From: Bacteroidota bacterium
GTDB taxonomy: Bacteria > Bacteroidota > Bacteroidia > J057
NCBI GenBank assembly: GCA_963169475.1
Contig: CAUJFT010000421.1
Coordinates: 1-9,690 of the forward strand
Direction of reading: 5' to 3'
DNA: 9,690 nucleotides
The notes beneath the pieces were generated by a model. It was given only the letters and a program-made list of their open reading frames with translations. It did not search any database and was not told the DNA's origin. The position numbers and the translations under genes were made by a program. Positions within the stretch are counted from its first letter, which is position 1; each line of letters starts with the position of its first letter. This document shows positions 1 through 6,229 of this stretch, one piece after another.

Positions 1-18
1 CTAATTTCAAACGAGTAC

Positions 19-42
19 TTTAGTATTATGTATAATACTAAA
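19..42. repeat. Perfect palindrome, 11-bp arms with 2-nt loop
   Basis: TTTAGTATTAT at 19-29 is the exact reverse complement of ATAATACTAAA at 32-42, with GT between. The arms are almost all A/T, so it would make a weak RNA hairpin and is not followed by a clear U-tract. It could be an operator-like site, a weak terminator of a gene to the left, or a by-product of AT-rich composition. Function is unknown. Confidence 0.6.
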
Positions 43-155
43 ATGAAAGAGAAATGACGTATGTAAATTTCCATTCTGTAATGATAGTTGCTTATTTGAT
101 ATGACATTTTTAAATCATTTTAGTATAAGTATATGAGAGCGAAATATTAAAAGTA

Positions 156-269
156 TAGGACTTACGCAAAACAAAAATAAATTCTTGATAATCAATATTT
201 TATTTTGCTATAAATTTTATTTTAAAGCATTTAAAATGAATTTAGTGCAAAAAAAGTGTGTAAGTCCTA
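156..269. mobile_element. MITE-like element with TA ends and 13-bp terminal inverted repeats
   Basis: The left end TAGGACTTACGCA (156-168) and the complement of the right end, TAGGACTTACACA (269-257), match at 12 of 13 positions. Both ends finish in TA, which could be the duplicated target dinucleotide used by IS630/Tc1-mariner-type transposases. The interior of about 88 bp is AT-rich, has no open frame, and contains an 8-bp-arm hairpin (219-226 with 230-237). Total length 114 bp suits a non-autonomous element. No other copy occurs in this window, so mobility is inferred from the ends alone. From memory, ends of the AGGACTTACGCA type are common in small repeats of some bacteria, notably cyanobacteria; this could not be checked here. 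Confidence 0.5.
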
Positions 270-275
270 AAAACA

Positions 276-311
276 AAATAAAAGCCTGATGTATCTTTCG
301 GGCTTTTATTT
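276..311. terminator. Intrinsic terminator, probably bidirectional, downstream of nuoC
   Basis: AAATAAAAGCC (276-286) pairs with GGCTTTTATTT (301-311), leaving a 14-nt loop. The GGC/GCC core is flanked by A-runs on one side and T-runs on the other, so it can act in both directions. On the minus strand it lies about 95 bp past the nuoC stop; on the plus strand it could end a transcript entering from the left. Confidence 0.7.
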
Positions 312-405
312 ATTGAGTGAAGTATAGAAAAAACGAATCTATCCGATAATGAGATTCAAATGACTAATTATTGCTTAATTTTAGTGTTATCGGAGTGTTA
401 GAATA

Positions 406-903
406 TCAAAAGGTTCTTTCTGCCTTATCCGGAAGCTCGATAGAGCCGGGTATTCCGAGTAAAGGAAATTCTTTACGGAGGGGATAATATTCAAAATCTT
501 CTGGCATATAGATTCGCCTCAAGTCCGGGTGATTTTTAAATCGGATTCCCATCATATCATAGACTTCTCTTTCGTACCAATCGGCAGAACCCCAAATAGA
601 AACGACTGATTGAAGCATAGGATGGTCTTCCTCTACACGGCAGGAAACCCTTAGGCGCTGTTTTCCTTCTATGTTTACAATATTGTAGGAGACCTCAAAC
701 CTTTCCTCGTCTGTATAATAGTCAGAAGCGGTAATATCTACTAGATAATTGAACTCGTATTGTTCTTTGAGCATCTTCAATACTCTAAAAATATGCTCTG
801 TTTTTACGACAATCGTAAGTTCTCCTGCATAGCCTTTAACCTCTCTGATAAACTCATTAAAAGGAGATCCCCCTATTTTATCCAAAAAAGCGTGATTTGA
901 CAT
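406..903 (-). CDS. nuoC: NADH-quinone oxidoreductase subunit C (NuoC)
   Basis: NuoC is a subunit of the peripheral arm of respiratory complex I, sitting with NuoD and NuoB on the cytoplasmic side of the inner membrane, where it helps hold the electron-transfer module. The 165-residue product is a stand-alone NuoC, not the NuoCD fusion of Escherichia coli. The family signature is clear at residues 109-133: WYEREVYDMMGIRF, then HPDLRRIYM. The C-terminal YPLRKEFPL block (140-148) is also typical. The ATG at 903-901 gives a normal N-terminus; no Shine-Dalgarno is seen. The gene has its own promoter-like sequence just upstream and a terminator downstream. No nuoD or nuoB lies next to it on the downstream side, and the upstream neighbour is a thioredoxin-like gene, so complex I genes are dispersed here. 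Confidence 0.95.
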   Translation of the reverse strand: MSNHAFLDKIGGSPFNEFIREVKGYAGELTIVVKTEHIFRVLKMLKEQYEFNYLVDITASDYYTDEERFEVSYNIVNIEGKQRLRVSCRVEEDHPMLQSVVSIWGSADWYEREVYDMMGIRFKNHPDLRRIYMPEDFEYYPLRKEFPLLGIPGSIELPDKAERTF

Positions 904-941
904 ATCTTTTTAAAATATAGCGATAAATAAAAACTACGGTG

Positions 942-972
942 CAAAGGTAAAAATCTTTGTATAAAAAACAAT
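942..972 (-). promoter_or_regulatory. Bacteroidota-type promoter for nuoC
   Basis: Read on the minus strand, a -33 box ATTG (972-969) is followed after 19 bp by TACCTTTG (949-942), a full match to the Bacteroidota -7 consensus TAnnTTTG. The predicted start lies near 935, giving a leader of about 30 nt before the nuoC ATG at 903. Both spacing and boxes match the HU promoter in this window. Confidence 0.65.
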
Positions 973-994
973 TACTGAAAAAAAATATCTGAAA

Positions 995-1615
995 TTATTT
1001 TTTCCATTTAATCGTACAACCTATAGCCTTAGTGGTTTCCGGTTCGGGCTTTTGCCCTTTTTGAACCGAAGATATGGCATTTTCAAGATACTTTTGCGTA
1101 ACTGCTCCTGTGTCTTGAGAATTGTCGTCTATTGCTCCTATATATGCCACCTCAAATTCTTTTCCTTGTTTTTTTAGTAGATAAACATGGGGAGTTCTTG
1201 TAGCTCCGTATTCCTTCGCAATGGCTTGCGTAGCATCATAAATATACCTAAATGTAAATTTTTTCTCTTTGGCTCTTTTCTTCATCTCTTCAAAAGAATC
1301 TTCGGGAACGATTTCAGGGTTATTTGAGTTGATAGCTAAAACAGGAAATCCTAACTTAGAATAAGTATTGTGGAGTGCGATAATGCGGTCTTCGTATGCT
1401 ACGGAATAAGGGCAGTGGTTACAAGTGAAAATTAGTATTATCCCTTTCTCTTTCTTGTAGTGGTTAAGCGTTATCATCTTCCCGTCCACATTTTCTAATT
1501 TAAAATCTACGGCTTTATCTCCGGGTTGTAGTCCGTTTTTTTTCACTTCCGCCCCTTGGCCCAATAAGGACATGACAACAAATAGAAAAATAGAAAATCC
1601 AATAAATTGTTTCAT
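995..1615 (-). CDS. Exported thioredoxin-fold redoxin with CNHC active site
   Basis: The 206-residue product starts with a Sec-type signal (charged MKQ, hydrophobic core 4-19) and so should be exported to the periplasm or membrane. The mature part is an AhpC/TSA-Redoxin-type thioredoxin fold: GDKAVDFKLENVDGK (32-46), the active site TCNHCPY with Cys65 and Cys68, and a cis-proline loop TRTPHVYLL around Pro142. This matches the peroxiredoxin-like group in which CNHCPY replaces the usual CGPC. A third cysteine, Cys200, sits in the C-terminal GCTIKWKK, a tail I recall as common in this group. Likely role is thiol-disulfide exchange or peroxide handling; the substrate is unknown. Its ATG overlaps the stop of the upstream TlpA-like gene (ATGA), indicating one operon and coupled translation. 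Confidence 0.85.
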   Translation of the reverse strand: MKQFIGFSIFLFVVMSLLGQGAEVKKNGLQPGDKAVDFKLENVDGKMITLNHYKKEKGIILIFTCNHCPYSVAYEDRIIALHNTYSKLGFPVLAINSNNPEIVPEDSFEEMKKRAKEKKFTFRYIYDATQAIAKEYGATRTPHVYLLKKQGKEFEVAYIGAIDDNSQDTGAVTQKYLENAISSVQKGQKPEPETTKAIGCTIKWKK

Positions 1616-2106
1616 TGTTTAGCTTGTATTAATGGTTGGATAACTGAATATAGTTCTTGGTAATTTGAAAAATCCTGCTCATAAAACCGGTGGTGATTCC
1701 CTGCGGTATTGATAATGAGTGTAGCCGGAATCGCTCCGGACCAATCAGGAGATACCCTATTAATCCACTCATTTTCATTTTTTTCATTGAGAATAAATAG
1801 CTCACTTTCATACCCTTTTTTTTGAACAAATGGCTCTAATGTAGATTCCTTTACGGATAAAAAGTCTACACTAACCAATAAGACCTTTACGCGTTCATGC
1901 TTAAGGCTATCGTTGATAGCTTCAAAATAGGGAAGTTCGGCAATACACGGACGGCACCACGTAGCCCAAAAATTGATAGCGTAAGTAGTATCTTTTCCGG
2001 TGGCGGTACGGGCGTATAATTCATCGAGCGAAAGTAACCTTACCCTTTGGGTAAAGCCCGCAAACATTGATACTAAAAAAAACAGAGTGAAGATAGCTTG
2101 TTTCAT
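1612..2106 (-). CDS. TlpA/ResA-like exported thioredoxin
   Basis: This 164-residue protein has a signal peptide or N-terminal anchor (hydrophobic 4-18, ending near GFTQ at 17-20), then a compact thioredoxin fold. The active site is NFWATWCRPCIAELP, with Cys51 and Cys54, followed by a cis-proline motif GAIPATLII (Pro127). The WCxPC-xAELP form is that of TlpA/ResA-type proteins, which reduce disulfides outside the cytoplasm, for example in cytochrome c maturation; the partner here cannot be told. It is the first gene of a two-gene unit: its TGA overlaps the next gene's ATG by four bases. Both proteins begin with MKQ and a similar hydrophobic run, but the mature domains differ, so a recent duplication is not evident. 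The start at 2106-2104 is the only one that preserves the signal sequence. Confidence 0.88.
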   Translation of the reverse strand: MKQAIFTLFFLVSMFAGFTQRVRLLSLDELYARTATGKDTTYAINFWATWCRPCIAELPYFEAINDSLKHERVKVLLVSVDFLSVKESTLEPFVQKKGYESELFILNEKNENEWINRVSPDWSGAIPATLIINTAGNHHRFYEQDFSNYQELYSVIQPLIQAKQ

Positions 2107-2337
2107 TGCCTTAATACAAAATAAGACCGGAAAGGTTTCAAAATATTACCTATTTTCCCATGACAGATACTAAAAACAATTTTGGAGAGTATAATTTAAA
2201 AAAAAACGAAAATCCGGAAAGTGGGGTAAATAATTCTAATGTTTTTTCCGGTAATTGTATTAATTTTGTCTCGCTTATAGGTTAAATACCCGTATTTTTG
2301 GGGATTCTATGATTCAATTCGTATAAGGTTACTATTT
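2107..2337. other. Divergent intergenic region between tlpA-like gene and AI-2E-family gene
   Basis: These 231 bp separate two divergent start codons. The plus-strand side contains two TAnnTTTG boxes (2261-2268 and 2293-2300). For the minus-strand gene no full promoter match was found; near-matches such as TATTTTG lack correct spacing. No open frame of note and no strong hairpin were seen. Confidence 0.6.
2261..2300 (+). promoter_or_regulatory. Candidate promoter boxes for the AI-2E-family gene
   Basis: TAATTTTG (2261-2268) and TATTTTTG (2293-2300) both fit the Bacteroidota -7 consensus TAnnTTTG. Neither has a good TTTG box 19 bp upstream (ATG and TCG are found at those places), so which one is used, if either, is unclear. 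They would give leaders of roughly 60 or 30 nt to the ATG at 2338. Confidence 0.35.
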
Positions 2338-3432
2338 ATGAAGCGTTACCGTTGGTTGTTTGTAGTTGCTGGTCTTTTTGTACTATTATTCCTTCTATGG
2401 TTTTTCCAAAAGTTGGTAATATATATTGTGCTTGCAATGATTTTATCCCTTATTGGGCGGCCCTTGATAAAGGCATTGCGGTGGATAAAAATTGGAAAGT
2501 GGCAATTACCCCGAGGGTTGTGTGCAGGGATTTCGCTCGCTACAATTTATGGATTTCTTACGTTTTTCCTCTTATTTTTCGTTCCGATTCTTGCCGAACA
2601 AGTGCAGAATCTTAGTAAGTTAGACGTAAAAAAGATGGTATTGAGTGTAGAGAAGCCGCTCTTTGCTGTAAAAAAACAAGCCGTAAAATATCACTTTTTG
2701 AAGAAAGGGCAAACTTTTTGGGACTATGCTCAAGATGAGCTAACCAAGTTTTTTTCGGAATTTGAAATTTCTAATCTGCTTTCGGGGCTTGTGGGCTTTA
2801 CCGGAGACCTCGTCATTTTGCTTTTTGCCGTTACTTTTATTTCTTTTTTCTTTATGAAAGAAGACAAAATGGTCTTTAATATCGTAATGCAACTGACCCC
2901 ACCCGGCTATGAAGATAAAATTACGAATATTATGGTTCATTCCAAAAAGTTGCTCTCCCGATACTTCCTAGGATTAATCATTGAGGAGACAATCGTAGGG
3001 ACACTTGTAGGGCTTGGAATGAAATTTATGGGGATAGAAAATGCCCTTTTAATAGGATTTGTAGCGGGGCTTGTGAATGTGATTCCATACGTAGGACCTA
3101 TGATAGGGCTTTTATTTGGAATGCTAATGATTATTATTTCCAATATGAATCTTGATTTTTACGAATTTACTGTTCCATTGCTTTTCAAGGCATTTATTTG
3201 GTTTAATCTTGTGCATTTATTGGACAATATTCTCATGCAGCCTTTTATCTATTCTAGTAGTGTAAAGGCACACCCGTTAGAAATTTTTATCTTGATTTTA
3301 GCAGCGGGTATGGCATTAGGTATTCCGGGGCTATTACTTGCCATACCAACCTATACCCTTATTAGAGTAATAGCAAAAGAGTTTTTGGGTCAGTTTAAAA
3401 TAATTCAGAATATAACCGGAGGCATTTATTAG
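2338..3432 (+). CDS. AI-2E family transporter (PerM/YdiK-type membrane protein)
   Basis: The 364-residue protein is a multi-pass inner-membrane protein of the family named after the AI-2 exporter TqsA. Two hydrophobic segments lie at the N-terminus (about 6-40), one at 60-85, then a hydrophilic loop (about 88-150), and the rest is mostly membrane. Family marks are the loop VNVIPYVGP (247-255), DNILMQPFIY (296-305) and HPLEIFI (312-318), followed by a glycine-rich final helix GMALGIPGLLLAIP. Length is normal for the family. Members have been linked to AI-2 export or to sodium/proton exchange, so the substrate cannot be assigned, and the family name alone is no evidence of quorum sensing. It is a single-gene unit, divergent from the thioredoxin pair and convergent with the RNase G gene. 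Confidence 0.88.
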   Translation: MKRYRWLFVVAGLFVLLFLLWFFQKLVIYIVLAMILSLIGRPLIKALRWIKIGKWQLPRGLCAGISLATIYGFLTFFLLFFVPILAEQVQNLSKLDVKKMVLSVEKPLFAVKKQAVKYHFLKKGQTFWDYAQDELTKFFSEFEISNLLSGLVGFTGDLVILLFAVTFISFFFMKEDKMVFNIVMQLTPPGYEDKITNIMVHSKKLLSRYFLGLIIEETIVGTLVGLGMKFMGIENALLIGFVAGLVNVIPYVGPMIGLLFGMLMIIISNMNLDFYEFTVPLLFKAFIWFNLVHLLDNILMQPFIYSSSVKAHPLEIFILILAAGMALGIPGLLLAIPTYTLIRVIAKEFLGQFKIIQNITGGIY

Positions 3433-3446
3433 CGTTTGCTACAAAA

Positions 3447-3486
3447 AAACAAAAACCGAATCGCTTAAAGGATTCGGTTTTTGTTT
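3447..3486. terminator. Bidirectional terminator shared by two convergent genes
   Basis: A perfect 16-bp stem (3447-3462 with 3471-3486) has an 8-nt loop GCTTAAAG and an ACCGAATC/GATTCGGT core flanked by A-run and T-run arms. It ends the AI-2E-family transcript on the plus strand and the RNase G transcript on the minus strand. Its right arm overlaps the first two bases of the RNase G stop codon (3485-3487), so there is no spare sequence between the two genes. Confidence 0.88.
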
Positions 3487-5041
3487 AGAGTTTAATCTCT
3501 TCTCCGCGGCTATTCATATACTTTACTCCATTTAGCGGGAGTACAACATCCTCGGAGATTTTAATCCAGATTCTGTACTTTCTTAGCCATTGTATTTGGT
3601 AACTATTCCATAATCCTTTTTTTAGATAAGCCGATACATACGGGTGTACATAAATGTGCATACTTTTTTCCTTATTCTGACGGATAAGAAAATCTATAGT
3701 ATGGATAATTTCATCTACAATCAGAATAGAAGCCTGTATTTTACCGGAGCCATTACAAGTGGGGCAGGTTTCCGTTACTTGTATATCCAACTGCGGGCGA
3801 ACCCTTTGGCGGGTAATCTGAACTAGTCCAAACTTACTTACGGGGAGAATTGCATGTTTGGCACGGTCAGACTTCATCTGCTCACGTAGGTGGTCTAACA
3901 GTAATTTCTTGTTTTCGGGTTTTCGTTGGTCAATAAAATCAATTACGATAATTCCTCCCAAATCTCGAAGTCTAATTTGGCGGGCTATTTCAGAAGCTGC
4001 CTCCATATTTACCTTTAATACATTTTCTTCAAGCGTTGCATTATTAAGGTTTTTACTTCCGCTGTTTACGTCAATTACGTGCATTGCCTCTGTATGTTCA
4101 ATCACGACGTAACTTCCGTTAGGTAAAGATACTATTTTTCCAAAGGACGACTTTATTTGTTTTTCTAGTCCCAAAAAATGAAAGAGGGAGGGCTTGCCTT
4201 TGTATATTTTTAATACCTTGAGATAATCCGGCGTATTGGACTGAAGATAATCATGGATATCTTGATATACACTTTCATCATCTACATGGATTGCATCAAA
4301 CCCTTGACTCAGCATATCCCGAAGGATGCTTGTCGTGCGGTTTTGCTCGCTTAGGACTTTATATGGGGCTTTGGCACTGCTTAGGTTTTGACTCATTGCT
4401 TCCCAGCGACTGTGAATCTTTTCTATATCACGCTGTATTGCCTCTTTGTCTCTCCCTTCGGCAGCCGTTCTAACTATAACACCAAAATTAGTGGGTTGTA
4501 AGCTATCAGCAAGTTGTTTTAATCTTTTACGCTCTTCTGCGGAGGCTATTTTTTTTGAAACAGACACTACATTAGAAAAAGGAACGAGTACCACATACTG
4601 TCCGGGTAGCGAAATTTCACCGGAGAGCCTATGCCCTTTGGTAGAAATAGGTTCTTTCACAATCTGAACCATGATATTCTGTCCGGGTTTTAACACTTCT
4701 TCCATCTTTCCGTTTTTATCAATATCCAGTAAGGGAGGAAGCCCGCTGATTAACTTAAGGTTCGTTTTATGGGATTCTTGTATTGTTTTTAAGTATCTAA
4801 GTCCTGTTTTTACTTGAGGTCCCAAATCTAAATAATGCAAAAAGGAATCTTTTTCATACCCAATATCTACAAAGGCAGCATTTAGTCCCGGATTAAGTTT
4901 TTTGACTTTGGCAAGAAAAATATCTCCTACCGCAAACGCATCTGAAACCTGCTCATGGTGAAGCTCTACAAGGGCTTTGTCCTGTAATATGGCTATTCTT
5001 AGCTTATCCTCACTTTTACTTACTACTAACTCATTTAACAT
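3485..5041 (-). CDS. rng: Ribonuclease G/E family endoribonuclease
   Basis: This enzyme cuts single-stranded, AU-rich RNA in rRNA maturation and mRNA decay. I place the start at ATG 5041-5039, giving 518 residues beginning MLNELVVSKSEDKLRIAIL, as in other Bacteroidota; the open frame extends 27 codons further up to 5122, but that part is not family-like. An S1 domain begins at VGDIFLAKVKKLNPGLNAAF (about 38-57) and carries the long insertion usual in this phylum. The DNase I-like catalytic part has the two metal-binding aspartates in HVIDVNSGS (Asp324) and IIVIDFID (Asp368). CPTCNGSG (Cys426, Cys429) is the zinc-link that joins subunits. The long C-terminal degradosome scaffold of RNase E is absent, hence the RNase G call. 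It is the last gene of the HU operon, behind a 244-nt leader. Confidence 0.94.
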   Translation of the reverse strand: MLNELVVSKSEDKLRIAILQDKALVELHHEQVSDAFAVGDIFLAKVKKLNPGLNAAFVDIGYEKDSFLHYLDLGPQVKTGLRYLKTIQESHKTNLKLISGLPPLLDIDKNGKMEEVLKPGQNIMVQIVKEPISTKGHRLSGEISLPGQYVVLVPFSNVVSVSKKIASAEERKRLKQLADSLQPTNFGVIVRTAAEGRDKEAIQRDIEKIHSRWEAMSQNLSSAKAPYKVLSEQNRTTSILRDMLSQGFDAIHVDDESVYQDIHDYLQSNTPDYLKVLKIYKGKPSLFHFLGLEKQIKSSFGKIVSLPNGSYVVIEHTEAMHVIDVNSGSKNLNNATLEENVLKVNMEAASEIARQIRLRDLGGIIVIDFIDQRKPENKKLLLDHLREQMKSDRAKHAILPVSKFGLVQITRQRVRPQLDIQVTETCPTCNGSGKIQASILIVDEIIHTIDFLIRQNKEKSMHIYVHPYVSAYLKKGLWNSYQIQWLRKYRIWIKISEDVVLPLNGVKYMNSRGEEIKL

Positions 5042-5285
5042 GATAAGCAACAATAATACCCCTTTCGCACTATATTCCATGCAAAAGCCTAAATCTCTCC
5101 GGCTTCTTACACTTCCTGACAAAAGGGGGCATTTTACATTCAGAATTAACTTTCACGCTCTTCCTTGTTTTTAGTTTATAACAAGGATTGCCGAAACGAA
5201 AGCTAAGTTCGAGTCGGCAGTTTCTATTTGTTGTCTTCTCCTTTGATAGGTTCTACACGCTATCAAGGGAGAAGAGTAACCGCAC
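5042..5285 (-). promoter_or_regulatory. Structured leader upstream of RNase G: three successive hairpins
   Basis: The other gaps in this operon are 17-18 bp, but this one is 244 bp. On the minus-strand transcript there are three stem-loops in a row. The first (5274-5260 with 5249-5235) has 15-bp arms with one mismatch and a 10-nt loop. The second (5219-5214 with 5194-5189, inner stem 5211-5208 with 5200-5197) has a 2x2 internal loop. The third (5187-5180 with 5169-5162) has 8-bp arms. None is followed by a U-tract, so they do not look like terminators. No TAnnTTTG promoter was found here, so RNase G is probably read from upstream. By analogy with E. coli rne, whose 5' UTR hairpins mediate autoregulation, this may be a processing or feedback element; that is inference. 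Confidence 0.5.
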
Positions 5286-5378
5286 TTATTTCTTCTTTTT
5301 ATGTCTGTTTTTTCTCAGACGTTTTTTACGCTTGTGTGTAGCAATCTTATGACGTTTTCTTTTTTTACCGCAAGGCAT
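5286..5378 (-). CDS. 30-residue basic AURKAIP1/COX24-domain (mS38-like) protein
   Basis: The translation begins MPCGKKRKRHKIATHKRKK and ends RLRKNRHKKKK: 30 residues, about two thirds Lys, Arg or His, with no acidic residue. This composition and the KRKRHK-ATHKRKKRLR core match the tiny Bacteroidota proteins usually annotated as AURKAIP1/COX24 domain, related to the C-terminus of mitochondrial ribosomal protein mS38 and comparable to other very short ribosomal proteins. A role bound to rRNA in the ribosome is therefore likely, though I infer it from family resemblance. It lies 18 bp after the TPR gene and 244 bp before RNase G in the same direction. The upstream AAAAGG (5394-5389) is one of the few Shine-Dalgarno-like sequences in the window. 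Start ATG 5378-5376, stop TAA 5288-5286. Confidence 0.85.
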   Translation of the reverse strand: MPCGKKRKRHKIATHKRKKRLRKNRHKKKK

Positions 5379-5396
5379 AGTTTTTTACCTTTTAAA

Positions 5397-6212
5397 TTAT
5401 GGATTTAATAATGATTTTAATTTCTGTTTTAATTCGGCATCAGAGGTGCTTTTTTCTGCTTTTTGCCATAGGCTAATAGCCTCCTCTTTTTTGCCCAATG
5501 CTGCTTTGGCTACCCCAAGTTGATACATTGCTTCCCAATTTTGGGGTTCTAACTCAATGACCTTCTCGAAGCGTGCCTCTGCTTTTTCATTCTGTCCGGA
5601 TACCAAAGAATTTATTCCCATTTCAAACTGCGCTTCTGCATTTTTGGGGTTAATTTCGGTTACTTTTCGGATTCCCAAAATTCCCTTCATCAGGTTTTCT
5701 TGACTACCGGAAATTAGATAGGCGCGCCCCTTCGTTAATAGAGCCTTTTCGTTTAGAGAGTCTTTTCGTAGTACTTTTTCAGCGTAGGAAATAGCCTTGG
5801 AAATAAACCCACCTGACAATAAAGAATCTTTTGCAATAATCTCCATTTGAGAGGCTTTTAATGCAAATTCGGAGGCATCAAGCATGAGTGCGGGAAGGCT
5901 ATCCGGCTGCATTTTTCTTTCGGTGTATTTTAGGGCATAATCGAATCGGCGGCGCGAGGCTAAATGTGCTATCAGCGAGTCTAAAACCGCCGTATTTTTA
6001 TTACCGTCCTTTTCTACTAATGCTATCCACTTATCCGTTTTTTCTTCCGGCGAAAGAGGAGGCAATACCTGAGAACTACCATTGTCGCTACCGGATATTT
6101 TTTGACTTTTCCCTCCTATATTTGTTTTGTTTGACAAAAAAAGGATAAAAAGTAAAATTACTCCGAAAACAATGACACTAATTCTTAAAGCGAACCCCCG
6201 ACTTGATTGCAT
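5397..6212 (-). CDS. Membrane-anchored tetratricopeptide-repeat protein
   Basis: The 271-residue product has a short charged N-terminus, one transmembrane or uncleaved signal segment (about 9-27, ISVIVFGVILLFILFL), then a Ser/Gly-rich linker and a helical domain probably outside the cytoplasm. At least three TPR units can be read near the C-terminus: about 155-189, 193-226 (AEAQFEMGINSLVSGQNEKA, then FEKVIELEPQN) and 227-260 (WEAMYQLGVAKAALGKKEEA). TPRs bind other proteins, so it is likely a scaffold or assembly factor, but no partner is shown. It lies 17 bp after the HU gene and 18 bp before the 30-residue basic gene, so they are co-transcribed. From memory, a TPR gene next to HU and RNase G is a recurring arrangement in Bacteroidota. 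A precise function is not known. Confidence 0.85.
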   Translation of the reverse strand: MQSSRGFALRISVIVFGVILLFILFLSNKTNIGGKSQKISGSDNGSSQVLPPLSPEEKTDKWIALVEKDGNKNTAVLDSLIAHLASRRRFDYALKYTERKMQPDSLPALMLDASEFALKASQMEIIAKDSLLSGGFISKAISYAEKVLRKDSLNEKALLTKGRAYLISGSQENLMKGILGIRKVTEINPKNAEAQFEMGINSLVSGQNEKAEARFEKVIELEPQNWEAMYQLGVAKAALGKKEEAISLWQKAEKSTSDAELKQKLKSLLNP

Positions 6213-6229
6213 CTTTTAATTTAATGGGA

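Larger units (their letters stand above)
1..405. other. Gene-free left flank with palindrome, MITE-like element and terminator
   Basis: No convincing coding sequence is seen on either strand. The stretch is very AT-rich and holds, in order, a perfect palindrome (19-42), a 10-bp inverted repeat (ACTAAAATGA at 37-46 against its complement at 115-124), a MITE-like element (156-269) and a terminator hairpin (276-311). No tRNA or other RNA gene was recognised. It separates nuoC from whatever lies to the left of the window. Confidence 0.7.

Noticed and set aside
2338..3432. Evidence of AI-2 quorum sensing from the AI-2E-family gene
   Set aside because: The family is broad and its substrates differ; no luxS or receptor gene is nearby.
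3858..4112. 84-codon plus-strand open frame within RNase G
   Set aside because: Antisense shadow of the catalytic domain of RNase G; no protein-like features.
4348..4357. TAGGACTT inside RNase G as another MITE end
   Set aside because: Only 8 bases match, it lies within well-conserved coding sequence, and no paired end is present.
5042..5122. N-terminal extension of RNase G by 27 codons, up to 5122
   Set aside because: The extra residues are not family-like, while MLNELVVSKSEDK at 5041 matches the usual start. The open frame is by chance.
5070..5132. 20-codon upstream ORF (MPPFVRKCKKPERFRLLHGI) in the RNase G leader
   Set aside because: Short, lies in a different frame with no supporting signal; an uORF of this size is expected by chance.
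5235..5274. 15-bp-arm hairpin as an intrinsic terminator before RNase G
   Set aside because: On the minus strand it is followed by ACAACAAATAGAAA, with no U-tract.
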